NCBI GenBank assembly: GCA_036250225.1
Contig: JAPZLL010000007.1
Coordinates: 372,001 to 436,000, forward strand
Source: Cercophora sp. LCS_1
Lineage: Eukaryota > Ascomycota > Sordariomycetes > Sordariales > Lasiosphaeriaceae
Direction: 5' to 3'
Length of the DNA stretch: 64,000 nt
Shown: positions 37,861 through 50,564 of the stretch, piece after piece
How positions within the stretch are numbered: position 1 is the stretch's first letter
Layout: each line of letters begins with the position of its first letter
Program-made: the position numbers and the translations under genes
The notes under the pieces: model-generated
Told to the model about the DNA's origin: nothing
Seen by the model: only the letters and a program-made list of their open reading frames with translations
Database searches by the model: none

Positions 37861-38782
37861 CCACCCAGCCGTTCAAAAGCTCTGTCCCTCATCGCTCTCG
37901 ACTGCTTGACGGCTCGGTGAATGGATATTTTGTCCGCCGCCGCGGCTGCGGCTATTCGTCCAGCCGAGATGACGGGGCGATGACAAAGATATGACCCCCT
38001 TTTTCTTTTCCTTTTTTTCTGTGGTTGCTGTTTGGGTTTTCACATTCGTCGGACAGGGGAGCTCGGTTACCTTTGCATCTGGGTGTTAGTTTATGGGGCG
38101 TTGGTGCCTTGAGTGTCGAGTTTCTTGCAAGACACTCGGGGTAGGTGCTTAGGCGCCCATGTCGAGGACTTACATTGCAGACCCTAGAGAGTGGAAAAGC
38201 GTAGAAGACGAGGTTCTCTGCCTGCCTTGAGAGTGGCTGAAAGCTACGACTCGGCTCAAAATAAGTAGACACAGCCCTAACAGTCAATTTGAAGTCAAAG
38301 AAAGCTGTTAGTTTCGCCAGTATCACATCCGCACGCTTCAATACCTACTGGCAGAGAAGAACCCAACGACGCACAAAACACATATCACATCCCAAACTTC
38401 AGGACCATGTTCCATTCGCCCCCCATGCAATGCCGCTAAACGCTATGTTCCGTGCTTGTCCTCCCATGTATTCCCAGCCTTCCCAAAACATTCCCAATCA
38501 GCAGGCCCCCGACATGCATTCAAGGTATCTACGCAGAGGATATGATGATATGATGATGGTAAAGCCGCAGACGTCACAGCCCACATGTCAAAAAAAAAAA
38601 CACCAGAAGCAACAACAAGCAAAATCATCCGACGCCAGTTCCAACCTTTTCATCATCATCATCAAGCCCGTGCAAAAAAACCATATGCGTTGAAATAAAA
38701 TGCCTAGGAGCATGTACCGTATGTCATCATATCCCACGGGGTATCCATGTGTCCGTCCGTCGCGCTCTCTCTCCCTTCTAAA

Positions 38783-41700
38783 TCACAAGTCCGGTCCCTT
38801 TGGCGAGCTCTTCTTTTGCAAAACCGCCTTTGGCTTCTCCAACGGCGCCTCCGTTCCGTTCCTGTTCTTGACTAGCTTTCTAGGCTGTCTCTTCCCCTCG
38901 CCGATCGAAGGTGCGTCTGACGTGACAGTATCACTCGAGGCACGTGTCCGCGCTAGGTCCAGCGACTTTTCGCGGATGGAGCCGTTGGTGGGCGAGGTGG
39001 GTGACGTCGTGCTGGCGGTGCTGTCTGTCCGTTTTCGGTCAGAAGAGTGCTATTGCCCGTCAGCATACCGTGGGGCATCAGAGCATCAAAAGGCGAACTC
39101 ACCTGTCCGCCCAAGTAGGCGTCCAGTTTCTTCTTCAGCACCTCTGACCGGACCGGCTTGGCGAGGTAGTCGTTCATGCCCGCCGCGAGACACTTTTCGC
39201 GGTCGCCCTGGATGGCCGAGGCCGTCATGGCAATCACTAGGACCTTGCGGACCGATTCAAGCGGGTCGATGCGCAGCAGCTTGGTTGCCTCATAGCCATC
39301 CAGCACAGGCATCTGCACATCCATCAGAATGATGTGGTACGGAATTCCCTGACGCGCCTTCTCGCGCAGCCCCTCAACCGCCTTTTGGCCGTTGTCATAG
39401 GTGTCGACCAGCGGGTAACCCAGTCGGTGCATGTACTGCATCGCAATCTTGGCATTGATGGCGTTGTCCTCAGCGATGCATATGCGGAGCTGGTCCTTGG
39501 GGATTTGCGAAAGGTCCATATAGGTGCCAGGATTCAGGCCTCTTTCTGAGACAACAGGTACACCCGAAGAGGACCGAGGCCTCGCAACTTCATTCCGGAG
39601 GGGACTCGCTGGCCCTTGAACATCGCCGGCAACCACTTCAGGCCTCGCCTTCTCAAATGTAACGGTGAACCAGGCGGTTGTCCCCACATTCTCTTGACTC
39701 TCCAGCCGGATCTTTCCCTTCATCATTGTTTCGATCAGTGACTTGCAGATGCTGAGGCCGAGTCCGCTGCCGCCGTATTTTCTCGCAGTGCTGGCGTCGG
39801 CTTGGCTAAACGGCTGGAACAGATTCTCGAGTTGCTGTGAAGAGATACCAATCCCAGTGTCCTTGACCCAGAACGTCAGCGTTGCCTTGTCTTTGGTCTC
39901 CGAGTCGACCCGGGCACCGATGGCGATGGATCCATCCTCGGTAAACTTGAGGCTGTTGCCAATCAGGTTCCCAAGCACCTGGTGAAGACGGATAGGGTCT
40001 CCGTAGATTAGCATTGGCGGCAGATTGATGTCCTGGACAATCTTGACATTTTTCTTGGACGTCTTTTCCCTGTTGCTGTACGACACGGCCCGCACGACTT
40101 CGCGCACCATTTCCTCGGGGTTGAAGGCAATAATGTACAGCTTCATCTTGTCGGCCTCCATCCTCGAAAAGTCCAGGATGTCGTTGATGACCGTCAGTAG
40201 GAGATCGGCTGAGAGTCTGATCGAATCTGCCATCTCAAGCTGCTCCTTGTTGAGGTTGCTGTCTCTGAGCAGCTCCGAATTGCCAATCACGCCGTTGAGA
40301 GGCGTACGCAGCTCATGAGAGACATTGGCGAGGAATATTGACTTGGTCTTGGCAGCTTCTTCAGCAAGCTTGACGTTTCGGATGGCCTCAGCCTCAGCGT
40401 TCTTAGCCTTGGTCTCCGCCTCAATTGCTTTGGCCAACGCGCGCTTCTGGAGTTCCACCATCGATACGTTTTCGGCAGACACTTTTTCGACTGCCTTCAT
40501 CGCAAGAGCGTTTGAATAGCTGATGCCGATCTGGTTGACGAGGAGTTGCAAAACCGTGACATTCCGATCCGTGAACGCACCCGGTGTTCCCTCCAGGTAA
40601 AGGACGCCGAGCAGCGGCTTGGCTCCGTGCCAAATTGGGATGGCGATGACGGCCTTGCTCTGTGGGTTTTTGCGGAGCCAATGCTCGCTGACGTTGCCGA
40701 ACCGCTCATCACTGACGAGGTCCCGGAGGAACACAACCTCGCGGAAGCGTGTGCAGTAGAGAATAACATTCTCGGCCACGAGATGTGTTCCACTCAGAGG
40801 AATGCCGGGAATATGCGCCTCGGCCCCCTTTTCTGGGTCTCCGCTCGCCGCAACACACCAGTCCGCAGTTCCCTCGTCTTGCACGATGATGGCAGCTAGT
40901 GTGGCCGAGCCGCTACATGTCTGGAGAATGACATCGCACATTGTCTTAAGAAGCTGGTCTACCCTCAGCACCGACGAAATCACTTGGGACGAGACCAGAA
41001 TTGCGTGCAGGTCGATCATATCAAGTGCCGGCAACCCTGCCCCAGCCTCGGGCTGCATTGAGCCTCTCCAAGCTGACATTCGTTCACCCTTTAGAGCGGC
41101 AATGGCGGCTTGCGTGGTTTGCTGCGTGTCCTCCGCTCCATCGCCAGCACCGACTGCGCGGTATTGCGCCGACGCGGCGTCGCTGGAGAAGTCCGTCTGC
41201 ACGCCGACATCTACGGTCCTGGGGTTTCGGATCGGGCCGTGGAGTAGGATGCTGTGCTCCCCTTCGATATGGTCGGCAATGCCTGTCGCTCCAAGCTGGC
41301 GGTAGAAGCCGACGGCGTCCCGAAGGGCCGACCGGGCCGACCGTCGCCCACCATGACGTACGAAAATGCTTGCCATCAAATAGTTACCGAGGGCCTCCTC
41401 GAACATTAGGTTTTGCTCCGAGGCGTGGTCCAGAGCCTCCTCGTATTGTTGAATGGCTCTTCCGTGTTGGCCAAGCAATTCTGAGATCTGAGCGTCGAGC
41501 ATTTTGGACCAGGCGAGATAGTTGACATTCGAGACAACCTGCCAGTCTTTGATCTTCTTGTTCAGCGCCTCCATCAGCTGCACTGTCTCGTCCACTTGAG
41601 TCTTGGATCCCTGGGCCAAGGGTCGAGGGTCCTGTTGCTGCCGGAGAACCACGCCTGCCAATGCCAAGCCATAGAACAGCATTGTCAGCCTAGTAGCGCG

Positions 41701-44700
41701 GGCTGACCATAACAAGCTCGACTGTTCATAGCATGCTTTACCTATCTCAATCGCTCGCTCGTAGTGGCCATACAAGAACAAAGGCATAATCTCCATGCTC
41801 TCATACAAGAGCACCGACCGACCATTGTTGTTTGTGTGAGTGCTAAGCCAGTTCTTGTACGCGACAGCATCATGTTGCTCATCGCTCATGACCTCGAGGG
41901 GGTTTGATGTCCGAGTCTTGCCTTGCAGGGCCCGACAAACTTGCCTCATAGTCACAAGCATGGTACCCCCACGCGTGTCAAGATGCCAGTTAGGGATATC
42001 CTCGCAGCTGTACTGGCAAAAGGCCTCGAGATCGGCGAGGTTCTCGCTTGTGTAGAACCTAAGCTGTGCCGAAAGTCCGAAGCTGAGGATGGCCGATATG
42101 CGATCGCCCTGAGCCGCCGCAATCTCGACTGACCCCTCGAGCTGTGTCAATGTGACGCTCATTGGATACTGAATGTGCCCTACGAAATTGGCGTAGGCCA
42201 TGTAGCCCCGGGCCATGGAGAACGGGTCTTTGTGCTTGTCTAAGAGCTCGAGACAGTACTCTGAGAGCTTTGCGGCGAACTCAACCATGTTGAACCGGGC
42301 AAGGGCGATCATTGCCAAGTGCAAGAAGACCATTCCGGACTGCGGATATGCTCCGTGCTCGAAATGGTAATCTACCATGAGAAGAACAAACTGGTAGAAC
42401 TGTATGCAGTCGCACCACCACCCAGCACTTGCCGTCTCCGCGAGAACTGCACCGATGGAGGCCAGGCTGAGATCCGAGGGGCCCTTAGGGTTAAGCACTT
42501 GTTGGCGGTCCATTGTTTGGATCTTGACAGACAACTTTTCGAACTCCTGGTCCAGCTTCTCAAATGTCGGTTGCTCCTCAAACCTCACGCCCAGTGCTGA
42601 CAAGCATTCCTTGAGAGACTCTAGAGCTTCCTTTGAGTTTCCGCCCTGGGCGAGTATTCTCGACTGTAGAACCCACGCCGGGGCTTGATCGAGAGCTGTC
42701 TTCGCGTGGCTGAATATTTCCCCGAGCAGCTCATTTCCAGCGGCCAGATTTCCCATGTAGTGATGGCACTCGGCGGCTTGGAGGTGAAGCTGGACACTTT
42801 CATCGTAGGAGACATCCTCGACGCTGTCGTCCCAGGGATTCGATTGAAGGAGTGCAAGCGCGTTGCTGTAATACTTTGCCGCAGTCGACCTGGCGCCGCT
42901 TTCAGTCGCATCCTGAGCGCACTCGAAAAGAAGGTCCCGATATTGTCTACGATGAGGCACTCGTTTCTTAATTATCTCCACTGCTCGGCAGATATGCGAA
43001 GCCGTCGTGTCTTTCCACGCGGGGTCACCTGAGTAGTGTTTGAGCAGGGTTTGTGCGATGATAAAGTGCATTCGTCTCGCATTGCACTCCTTGAGAGCCG
43101 AGGCTGCCTGGATGTACCGGTCGTGGGCGAAACGGAAACGGTCTTCTCGATCACTTGCGACGATAATGCAAGCTTGGAGAGCAGCCTCCAGCCCAGCAAC
43201 CGCATCTTGCGGCGCTGGCGGTATTGCCAGTGGTCCGTCTGGACACATGTCATCGGTATAGTGGAATTCGCCATCCATTAATTTGCAGACTAAGTCGAAG
43301 GAAAACGACCGTCCAAGCAACGCAGCCCAGGCCAGTATCGATCGTGCGGTCGCAGGCAGCTCACTCAAGCGTCGAGTGATAAAAGCTGTGTCAAGAACAT
43401 CATAGTCCTGCTCACCCTGAAAGTGATCATAGAGCCGGTCCAAATCGTATCTCCACTGCCCTGCCATGTAATCGTACCAGATGCATTTTTTTCGATGGCT
43501 CGCAGTAAGCATTTCCCGCATGTAGAAGGGGTTACCAGCCGTCTTGGACTGGATGACCAGAGCAAGTGGAAGCACATCTTCCTTGGGAAGGCGGAGCGTC
43601 GCCGAGACATACTGCACGATGTCGTCTTCTTCAAGAGGCATCAGAGAGATCTTGGTGAAGGTCGGGCCTCCGCCCCTAGGGAGCTCCTCGGACTTTGGTG
43701 GGTGGATCAGCCTCTGCACCTTTTCGGGCTCGAGCTCCTCGGGCCGATACGTCATGATGATGACCATTTTCAACCTCGCCCCGATAATTTGACTTATAAG
43801 CTCCAGAGATTCGTCATCCGCAAAGTGAAGGTCATCCAAGCAAAAGCAGATAAACTTTTGTTGTGTAAACATCCTCAGAACGTCGAGAAATGTATTCATC
43901 AGCCGTATTGTCTTGGTTGAGGCGCCAGCCCTGAGGAAATCTTGCGAGCTCTGCGAGCTTGGGATAGGCTTTGGCGAGTTTTGGGATGAGGAGGAGCCTT
44001 GGATCTCTGGAGATGACCCACGCCTCTTGAGCGACGGTCGATGCCTGAGAGAATTCGATGACGAACGGGTGAGCGATCCATCAACGGGCCCCAAGAGAAA
44101 TTCGGGCAGGGCAAGAACCTTGTGCAGCATCGGCCACACAGGACGCACATATTGCTTCAGAGCCTGATGAAACGGCGTCTCTGTGTTTCTCTCACCCCAT
44201 ACTTGCCGGAACAAGGACGACAAAAGTTTGAGCAGTGGCCCAAAGGGTGTTCGCCTAGCTGTGTCGAATTTGGTTGTTGCACAGTACCCTCTTCTTCGGA
44301 CATCTGCTAAGATGGACTGAACCAGACAGCTCTTTCCGAGACCGCCAGCGCCCTCAACCGTCACAATCTCGCAGTGGCCTTGCCTCCTAAACTTTGCCGA
44401 CCCAAGTTGCCGCGATAGGCTGGATGAAGAGTCCGTCGTTGTCACACCGCTGTGTCGTGCTGACGATTCGGTTACCGGGCTCTCACTGAGACTCATGGCT
44501 TCGAACGAGACGCTCTGATTGCGATCCCAGGGGCGGGTTGTTCGGACGCTCCCCGACAGGGCAGAGTTGCCCACGGACATGGTCTCGCTGGATGCTGTCC
44601 CCGAGTCGGTAGCTATCGCTGAAGGGAAGAAGCTGCTCCTCCACTTGTGATCTGAGCCCAATGTGTGGGATAACGAACCACTGACACTAGCCCGGTTTGT

Positions 44701-46173
44701 CCCGTCGACCGAACTTGCGCCGTCACTGGAGCCCTCTCCGCCATCAACCACGTCGTTCGACAAGTTCGATCCATCCGAATATCGATTCGCTCCCGCCTTT
44801 TGACTCATCGAGTGACTCTTTGCAACTCTCTCGATGACCGCCAAGAGCTCTGCCCTTTCCTTGTCTCTGCCGATCATCGCAGTCGGTAGTCTGAAAAACG
44901 AAGATACGTCTCGAGATCCAATCACCCAATCCTTCAGCCCCTGCAAATTACCGTCGCCCAGCAGTTGCTGAACCGTAGTTAGGTCATAACGCAGCCCACT
45001 AGCCGAGAAATATCGATCCCCGACATTTTTGGAGGTGCATTTTTGTATTATACGACCTATCACGTCGGGTATATCAATCCGGATGGCCGAGACGTTAGGT
45101 ATTCTGCGGCCCAGCACGCCCTGAACAATATCGAGCGGGGTGTCTCCTTTGAAGACTGGTTGCCGGGCGAGAATGCTCCAGAACAAGACCCCGAGGGAAT
45201 AGATATCGGTCCTCGTATCGGGCTCAACGGGCATCCGGCCCGTTTGCTCAGGACTAATGTACTGCAGCTTATTCCGCGCCCCCTGTTCTTTGGACAGCGC
45301 AGACCAGCCTGTCGAAGTCAAGCCATGCTCGAACGACCTCAAACCAGACCCGAAAGAAACCAGCTTCACCTTGTTTAGCTCGGCGTTGTAGTGAAACGTG
45401 TCTCCGCGAATCTCGCCGTGGATGATGCCCTGGCCGTGATGTATCATCTCCAAGCACTGCGTTGCTCCAATGGCAAAGTCTAGGAACTTATTCAAGGTGA
45501 CAGGCGGGTCTAGTGGCGGTCTCTCGGAGCTGGCAACCCATCTATCACCTTGATTTTCCGCGTGGTAGAATGCAGGGCCGAGATCAAGCATTGTGAAGAT
45601 GGCGTTCGGGCCAGGATACTCGTAGACTGTCAAAACGAGGGTCCCCCTATCCCCGGGCATGGAACCGAGGCGGATGAGGTCCAACGGCTTCACAATGTGT
45701 TCCGCATTAGGATCGGCACTTGCGATCAGACTCTTTGCGATATGGAAGGATCGCTCCTCTCGCAGGACATGGTAAGATACTCTTGCGATGACCGGCTCCT
45801 CTACAACAGGGGCGTCGTTGACTGATGAGAGGCCGGTGGGCGGGGAGACGGTGGTTGGGTGCTCGCTTCCAGTTTCGCTATACGGGGCGGAGCTGGATGG
45901 GCGATCGGGTGGGGAGGGTCGGCTGGAAGAGCCCAGCTTCGACAAGGCGGAAGGGCTTTGGTTATAGTAAGGCGCAGGCGACGACGCGGCGGCGCTGTTT
46001 GTGGACGAGTAGGGGGACACGAACCTCGTGCCGAAGATGTGCCAGTTGTCGTATGTGGAGTGGAAGGGGGGCTGAGACTCGTCCCAAGTGTAGCCAGCAA
46101 TCTGGCGCAGACGTTCGAAGAGGCGCGACGGGATTTCGACTTGGTCGTCGGGCGCCCGCGCGGCGGACTCCAT
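38783..46173 (-). CDS. group-X (Mak2/Mak3-like) hybrid histidine kinase
   Basis: Two exons, 46173-39103 and 39049-38783, encode 2445 residues. The 53-nt intron (39102-39050) starts GTGAGT, has a GCTGACG branch and ends ATAG; splicing is phase 0. Domain order: protein-kinase-like region about 100-410, in which the HRD motif reads HGEI (H252) and DFG reads SFG (S273), so probably inactive; P-loop ATPase with Walker A GAGGLGKS (K614) and a CLDDLHFAD Walker B; a long helical TPR-like region about 950-1500; GAF about 1735-1890; HisKA with H1953 in NVSHELRTPL; HATPase with GNLIGNSLKF and GGSGLGLS boxes; receiver with phospho-acceptor D2285 in ILMDVQMP. This is the layout of fission yeast Mak2/Mak3 peroxide sensors, which signal through a phosphotransfer protein to stress MAPK pathways. 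A basic 88-residue tail follows the receiver. Membrane segments are absent, so it is cytosolic. Confidence 0.93.
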
Positions 46174-48692
46174 GGTCGTGGACGTCGCGGGGCGTTGGCG
46201 GTTCGAGACGGGGGTCGTTCGCGGATCAAGAAGCGTCGTGGTCTGTGTTGTCGAGCGTCATGTTCCGAGCATCGTCTCTACAGCGCAGGACAGAGAGCCG
46301 TGGAGCCGTGGAGCCGTGGAGCCGTGGAGCCGTAGGTAAGCTGTCAGCAGCAATGGGACGTCGGCATGTGGGAAGTGCGACAGTTCCCGCTACTGCTGAT
46401 GCAGGGAAAGCAGGCGACGAGAATTCGGGGTAGAAAAAAGTCGTTCGACCCGGTGGTTCGGCAGTAAGAGAATGGGTAGGTGGTGGTGCGGGAGGTAGTG
46501 GGCAGGGTGGCAGGCAAAGCCGGAGCGGTGGCGGTTGGAGCCAAGATCGGTAATACCTAGCCAAGTTGGCAACCGAAACTAGGAAGTCCCCTACTTTGGG
46601 TCAGTTTTTCACTCTTCCCTGAACGGTCGAGAAACACCGGCGATGCTGAGACCCGGTGTGACTTGGGAGGGGCATGCGAACCGCAATGAGGTCGGATGAA
46701 TGCTGCGGGGGGTTCCAAGGATGCGGGCGACCCGAGGACAAGACCCGGTTGGTACCCTCCAGTTCTGTCTCCGGACTAGCAGACGGTTGGGTGAGCTCAG
46801 GTCGGTGGAAACCGTTTGGCGGGATGCAGGGCCAGCTTGCGCCTCATACAAAAGAACCGTCCCGGAATGGTCCGCGAGAACCTTAAACCAAGCTAGGTCG
46901 GCCTTGTGCTCCGTGGCAGGTTGCCTCGGTAGGGTTCGAGAGAGTCAAGGTCGGTAGGCAGGTTGGTCAATTCTGGTGCGAGTGTGAGGTGGGTGGACGG
47001 CTCGAGAGACAAAAACGGGGCAGGTGAGGAGTGGACTGCTGGACTGCCCTGCGAAGGTGGAATGGCGCACTGTGCTCTAAAATGCTGGAAAGATCCAAGA
47101 AACCGGCTCGAATTTCGCAATTCCCCGTCCCTGTTTCGACCTGTTTTCGGCTACAAAAACCCGCAGAACCCCTCCCGCCGCTCTGCTGCACCGTGTGTGA
47201 TCTTAGGGTCTTACACCGTGTATGCGTGCCGCTTCCGCCCCATGCCTTGCATCGTGACCTGCGTTTTTCGGGAATCCGGCTTTCAAGTGACACCACTCCA
47301 CGCACCGCCGAGGGAAAAAGAGGGATGCGCTTCTCGCGAGCAAGGATTTTTGAAATGCTGACCGAGTGTCGTCGCATCTCTACTTTTCAACGCTCTTTAT
47401 CGTATTCCCTTGCGACAATTGCTCGATTGTGTTTTGACCAAATGTTTGTATCTGAAGACTTGTCACCCCTCAACGACCACATCTTCCAAGAACTGTTAGC
47501 GCCATTGACGTCACCCACCCGTCGGGAGAAGCAAATCAGAGAATCAAGCCCCAAGCCCCAAGCCTTAGCGGCCCGAAGCCACTCCCTTGCCTTCCATGTA
47601 AAAGTGAAGACAGAAAAGTCCATTCATGTCGGTCCACAACATTCAACGGTCGTCCTTTTAAGCTAGATGTCTGTTTAACTCCACGGAAATTTCACTACTC
47701 TTATCCCTCAACAATTTTCAGGGGCTTCTAGTGTTGGTTTTACTTTTCCAAGTGAGCGAGAGCCCACCTCCAATTCACAAACTTCGATCATTCTGTGCCG
47801 CACAGGTTGGGACCCAACCCAAAGCCATGTCAGTGGCTTGACTTCGGGCTCATCGGCCGCCACATGGCTGCAAGCCTTGTGACGATAACACGCCTGAATG
47901 TGAACTTCACCCGGCCAGTTTCCCTCGTTTAGCTAAGACAGGTCGACATAAGTCTTGCAACCGGAATAGACCCTGTTTTACACCAGCGTAGGAGTCTAAA
48001 AGCAAGGGCTGCCCTTCATCTTCAACCCCAACATACAGCGCAGTGCAGCCGGAAGATTGAACACATGGCCCAGTATACGAGGCGCCAGCCCCAGGATCAA
48101 CCCAGGCAAGCCCTGACAAAATTAACGGCATATACAAAAAGGTCTGAGGGACATTCATCCACCGAGGAGGGGTAGATGCAAAATCCAAGCGCTTCAACTG
48201 ATATCGGATGCCTAGAGACACCGTTGGAAAGGCATCGCGATCTTCTTTCGATGCATGGTGAAATTCAAAGCACCCGTCTAGATTACTTGATATGGTATCA
48301 ACCGGATTTAGTGTGTCGACTTTTTTTTTGTCACCAACTTGCCAGAGTCAAGGCACGCAACCATGCTTGTGGCCGTGTTCTTGCACTCGGTGAAACGTAC
48401 GCTTTGCGCTAGGTCCATACTGTATGGTTCACAACAAGAGATCGTCGTTAGGGGGGGCTCAGTACGTCTTTATCTCTAATGCTACGATTTTATCTAGAGG
48501 TAATCCTTCTAGCGCGAATCGTCACTGGGAGCGGAGCAAACGAGATATTTCTACTAGTCCGCACCCCGGCCGTCTTGGTAGATTTCCTCTCCATATGCTG
48601 ACAACTTTTGAGCTTGCCAGTAAATGCAACTCTAAACACGACGCTTTCTATTGTCCATCATTATTCCCAGCCCGCAAGATCGCAGCCAACAT
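46174..48692. other. intergenic between histidine kinase and UGM genes
   Basis: No supported gene. The left end is the promoter and leader of the minus-strand histidine kinase and contains an octamer repeat at 46295-46334. Frames up to 211 codons (47031-47666) look spurious. The right end would hold the mutase 3' untranslated region. Confidence 0.55.
46295..46334. repeat. GAGCCGTG octamer, five tandem copies
   Basis: Four perfect GAGCCGTG copies and a fifth ending in A, head to tail, 122-161 nt upstream of the histidine kinase start codon. The position is in the leader or proximal promoter. Could be a replication-slippage product or a multi-copy binding site. Confidence 0.92.
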
Positions 48693-50564
48693 CTATTGCT
48701 TGGCACGAGTGGGCAAGTCCTTCGCCGAGGCGCTGGCAACGAGGTCAAAGCCTGGAGTGAGGCGACGCTCGTTGTTCTGACGCGAGTTGACAAAGTCGGG
48801 GTAGTTGAGTGTCAACTCAACAGCACCGGTAACGATGTGGTCTACGGCCTCCACGCCCAGCATGAACGAGTGATCCTGGTTGCCAACCTCGTACCTCCAG
48901 CTGCCGAAGCGACCGCGGGAGTAGATGCCCATGTCCTGGAGCTTGGGAAGAAGCTGCTTGAGAACACCCTCTCTCTCGAGCGCAGGGGTAGGATAGCCGT
49001 GGTCAAACTTCCTGTGATAGGTGGACACAATCTCATCCTCAGGTCTGATCATATCCGTGTTGATCAGGCCCTGGATGCAGTCCTTCAGCAGGTTCTCCTC
49101 ATCAACCGGCTTCATGGTTGACTGTGAAACCTCAAGCATGATGGACCAGTACGGGCCCTCCTTGGCCTCGGTGGAGGGGGCCTTCCTGCCGTTGGCCAGG
49201 TACAGAGTCGGGAGCTTGACATCGGCCTGTGGCTGATTGTACGGGGAGTAGTTGGAGAAGATAGTAGCCCGGTAGAAGGGGCAGTTGTCCTCGGGGAAGT
49301 AAAGCTGATACACTGGTTAGCAGAAGCAAGACCAAGGGAGACTCATTGTCCTTACCCAGCACTTGTCACCAATGCGCTCGGGACGCTCACCACGGACGCC
49401 AACGCCAATGACGTGGGTCGACGAGTAGTAGAGACCCTTGGACAGGCTGATCAACTCCTGGTTGCCCATCTTCTCAACAAGGTGGTCCACAGCCATGGTG
49501 TTGATCAGCTTGCCGTAGCCAACAGTGGTGCCATCGGCAAGGGTGACGACCTTCTTCTCGGCGTCGACCTTGGTGACCTCGCCCTTCTTGCCGTACCGCT
49601 TCTTCTTCTCCGGGAGAGTATCAGAGACGGCAATCCAGATACCACCGGTCCCGTCCCGAGCGGGGAAACGGAATGTCGCATTGGGTCCCCAGTTACCGGC
49701 CGTCTTGTTCAGGATGACGTTCTTGGTAACAAGCTTGACATCGGGGGCGGCAACACGCTCCCCGAGCCACTGGCATTGCATCTGCGATATGCTGTCAGCG
49801 TCTGGCCCATCAAGGCTGAATCTCGGGCGATCAGGCCTACCTTGGTCGTCGGCACGGCCCAGACCTTGTAATTATATGGTCTCATAAAGATGTCGGCCAC
49901 GCCCTCACCGCACATGCGCAGAATCCACTCATCAAAGTCCTTGGGCTTGGTATTCTGAACGCGGTGCTCCAGGGCAGCATCAATGAGACCGTCAATGCAC
50001 TTCACCTGGTCCTCCTTGGGGAGCATCGAGATGTTGTTCTGGAAGGGGTACGGAACCCAGAGTCCCTTGTAGCGCACATACGAAATGCGCTGGTGGGTGT
50101 ACCAGTCATCCTCCTTGGGAAGAGCCTCGTCAATGCAGTCGTCAAAGTACTTGTAGTGTGAGAAGATGACATGGCCGCCGACATCGTACAGCTGTTGGCG
50201 CATCGGTCAGCGGGGCGGCGCGCAAGAGTCCGCGGCAGCGGGCACACTCACGAAGCCTTCGGGAGTGACATCAGTGGACGCAAGACCACCGGCCTTGTCG
50301 TTGGCATCAAGGATCAACCACGATGGGCCGTTCTGTCGTCCGGGTCAGCGACGGTCAACGAGTGCGGGGTCGCTCCCGAGAGCGGTGAGAGGCGCACAAT
50401 GTGGTTCAGGCGCTTTGCGGCGCCCAAGCCGGTCGGCCCAGCTCCGATAACAAGAACGTCAACGTTGCTGTGAAGGAGGCTCGTTAGCAAGCCGTTCTTT
50501 TGCGCCCCAAACCGTAGGTTGGGGCCCGGTTAGTACAAAGAGGGGCCACCCACATGTCAGCCAT
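48693..50564 (-). CDS. ugmA: UDP-galactopyranose mutase
   Basis: Six exons on the minus strand: 50564-50554, 50467-50398, 50332-50252, 50191-49841, 49781-49356 and 49304-48693, total 516 residues, close to the fungal family's usual length (about 510). Introns are 86, 65, 60, 59 and 51 nt with GT...AG ends and the frame is continuous through all. The flavoenzyme interconverts UDP-galactopyranose and UDP-galactofuranose using reduced FAD in the cytosol, supplying Galf for cell-wall glycans and glycolipids. An FAD-binding Rossmann motif VIGAGPTG is at residues 10-17; family blocks YDVGGHVIFSHYKYF, NWGPNATFRFP, SSTHVIGVG and GRFGSWRYEVGNQDHSF are intact. The first exon carries only 11 coding bases. 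Its divergent neighbour is a TPT-family transporter, the arrangement I recall for ugmA/ugtA in Aspergillus. Confidence 0.97.

Larger units (their letters stand above)
31213..38782. other. intergenic, gene-poor
   Basis: About 7.6 kb without a supported gene. T-rich runs near 31779-31798 follow the P/Q-rich gene. It contains a (TG)n tract at 37531-37584 and a CAGC repeat at 37833-37860. A 245-codon minus-strand frame at 36770-37507 translates T/G- and A/G-rich DNA and is probably spurious. The right end should hold the 3' untranslated region of the histidine kinase gene. Confidence 0.5.

Noticed and set aside
38953..39102. Uninterrupted reading of the histidine kinase to a stop at 38953
   Set aside because: A consensus GTGAGT donor, branch point and TAG acceptor define an intron, and the spliced frame gives a longer basic tail; kept only as a possible intron-retention form.
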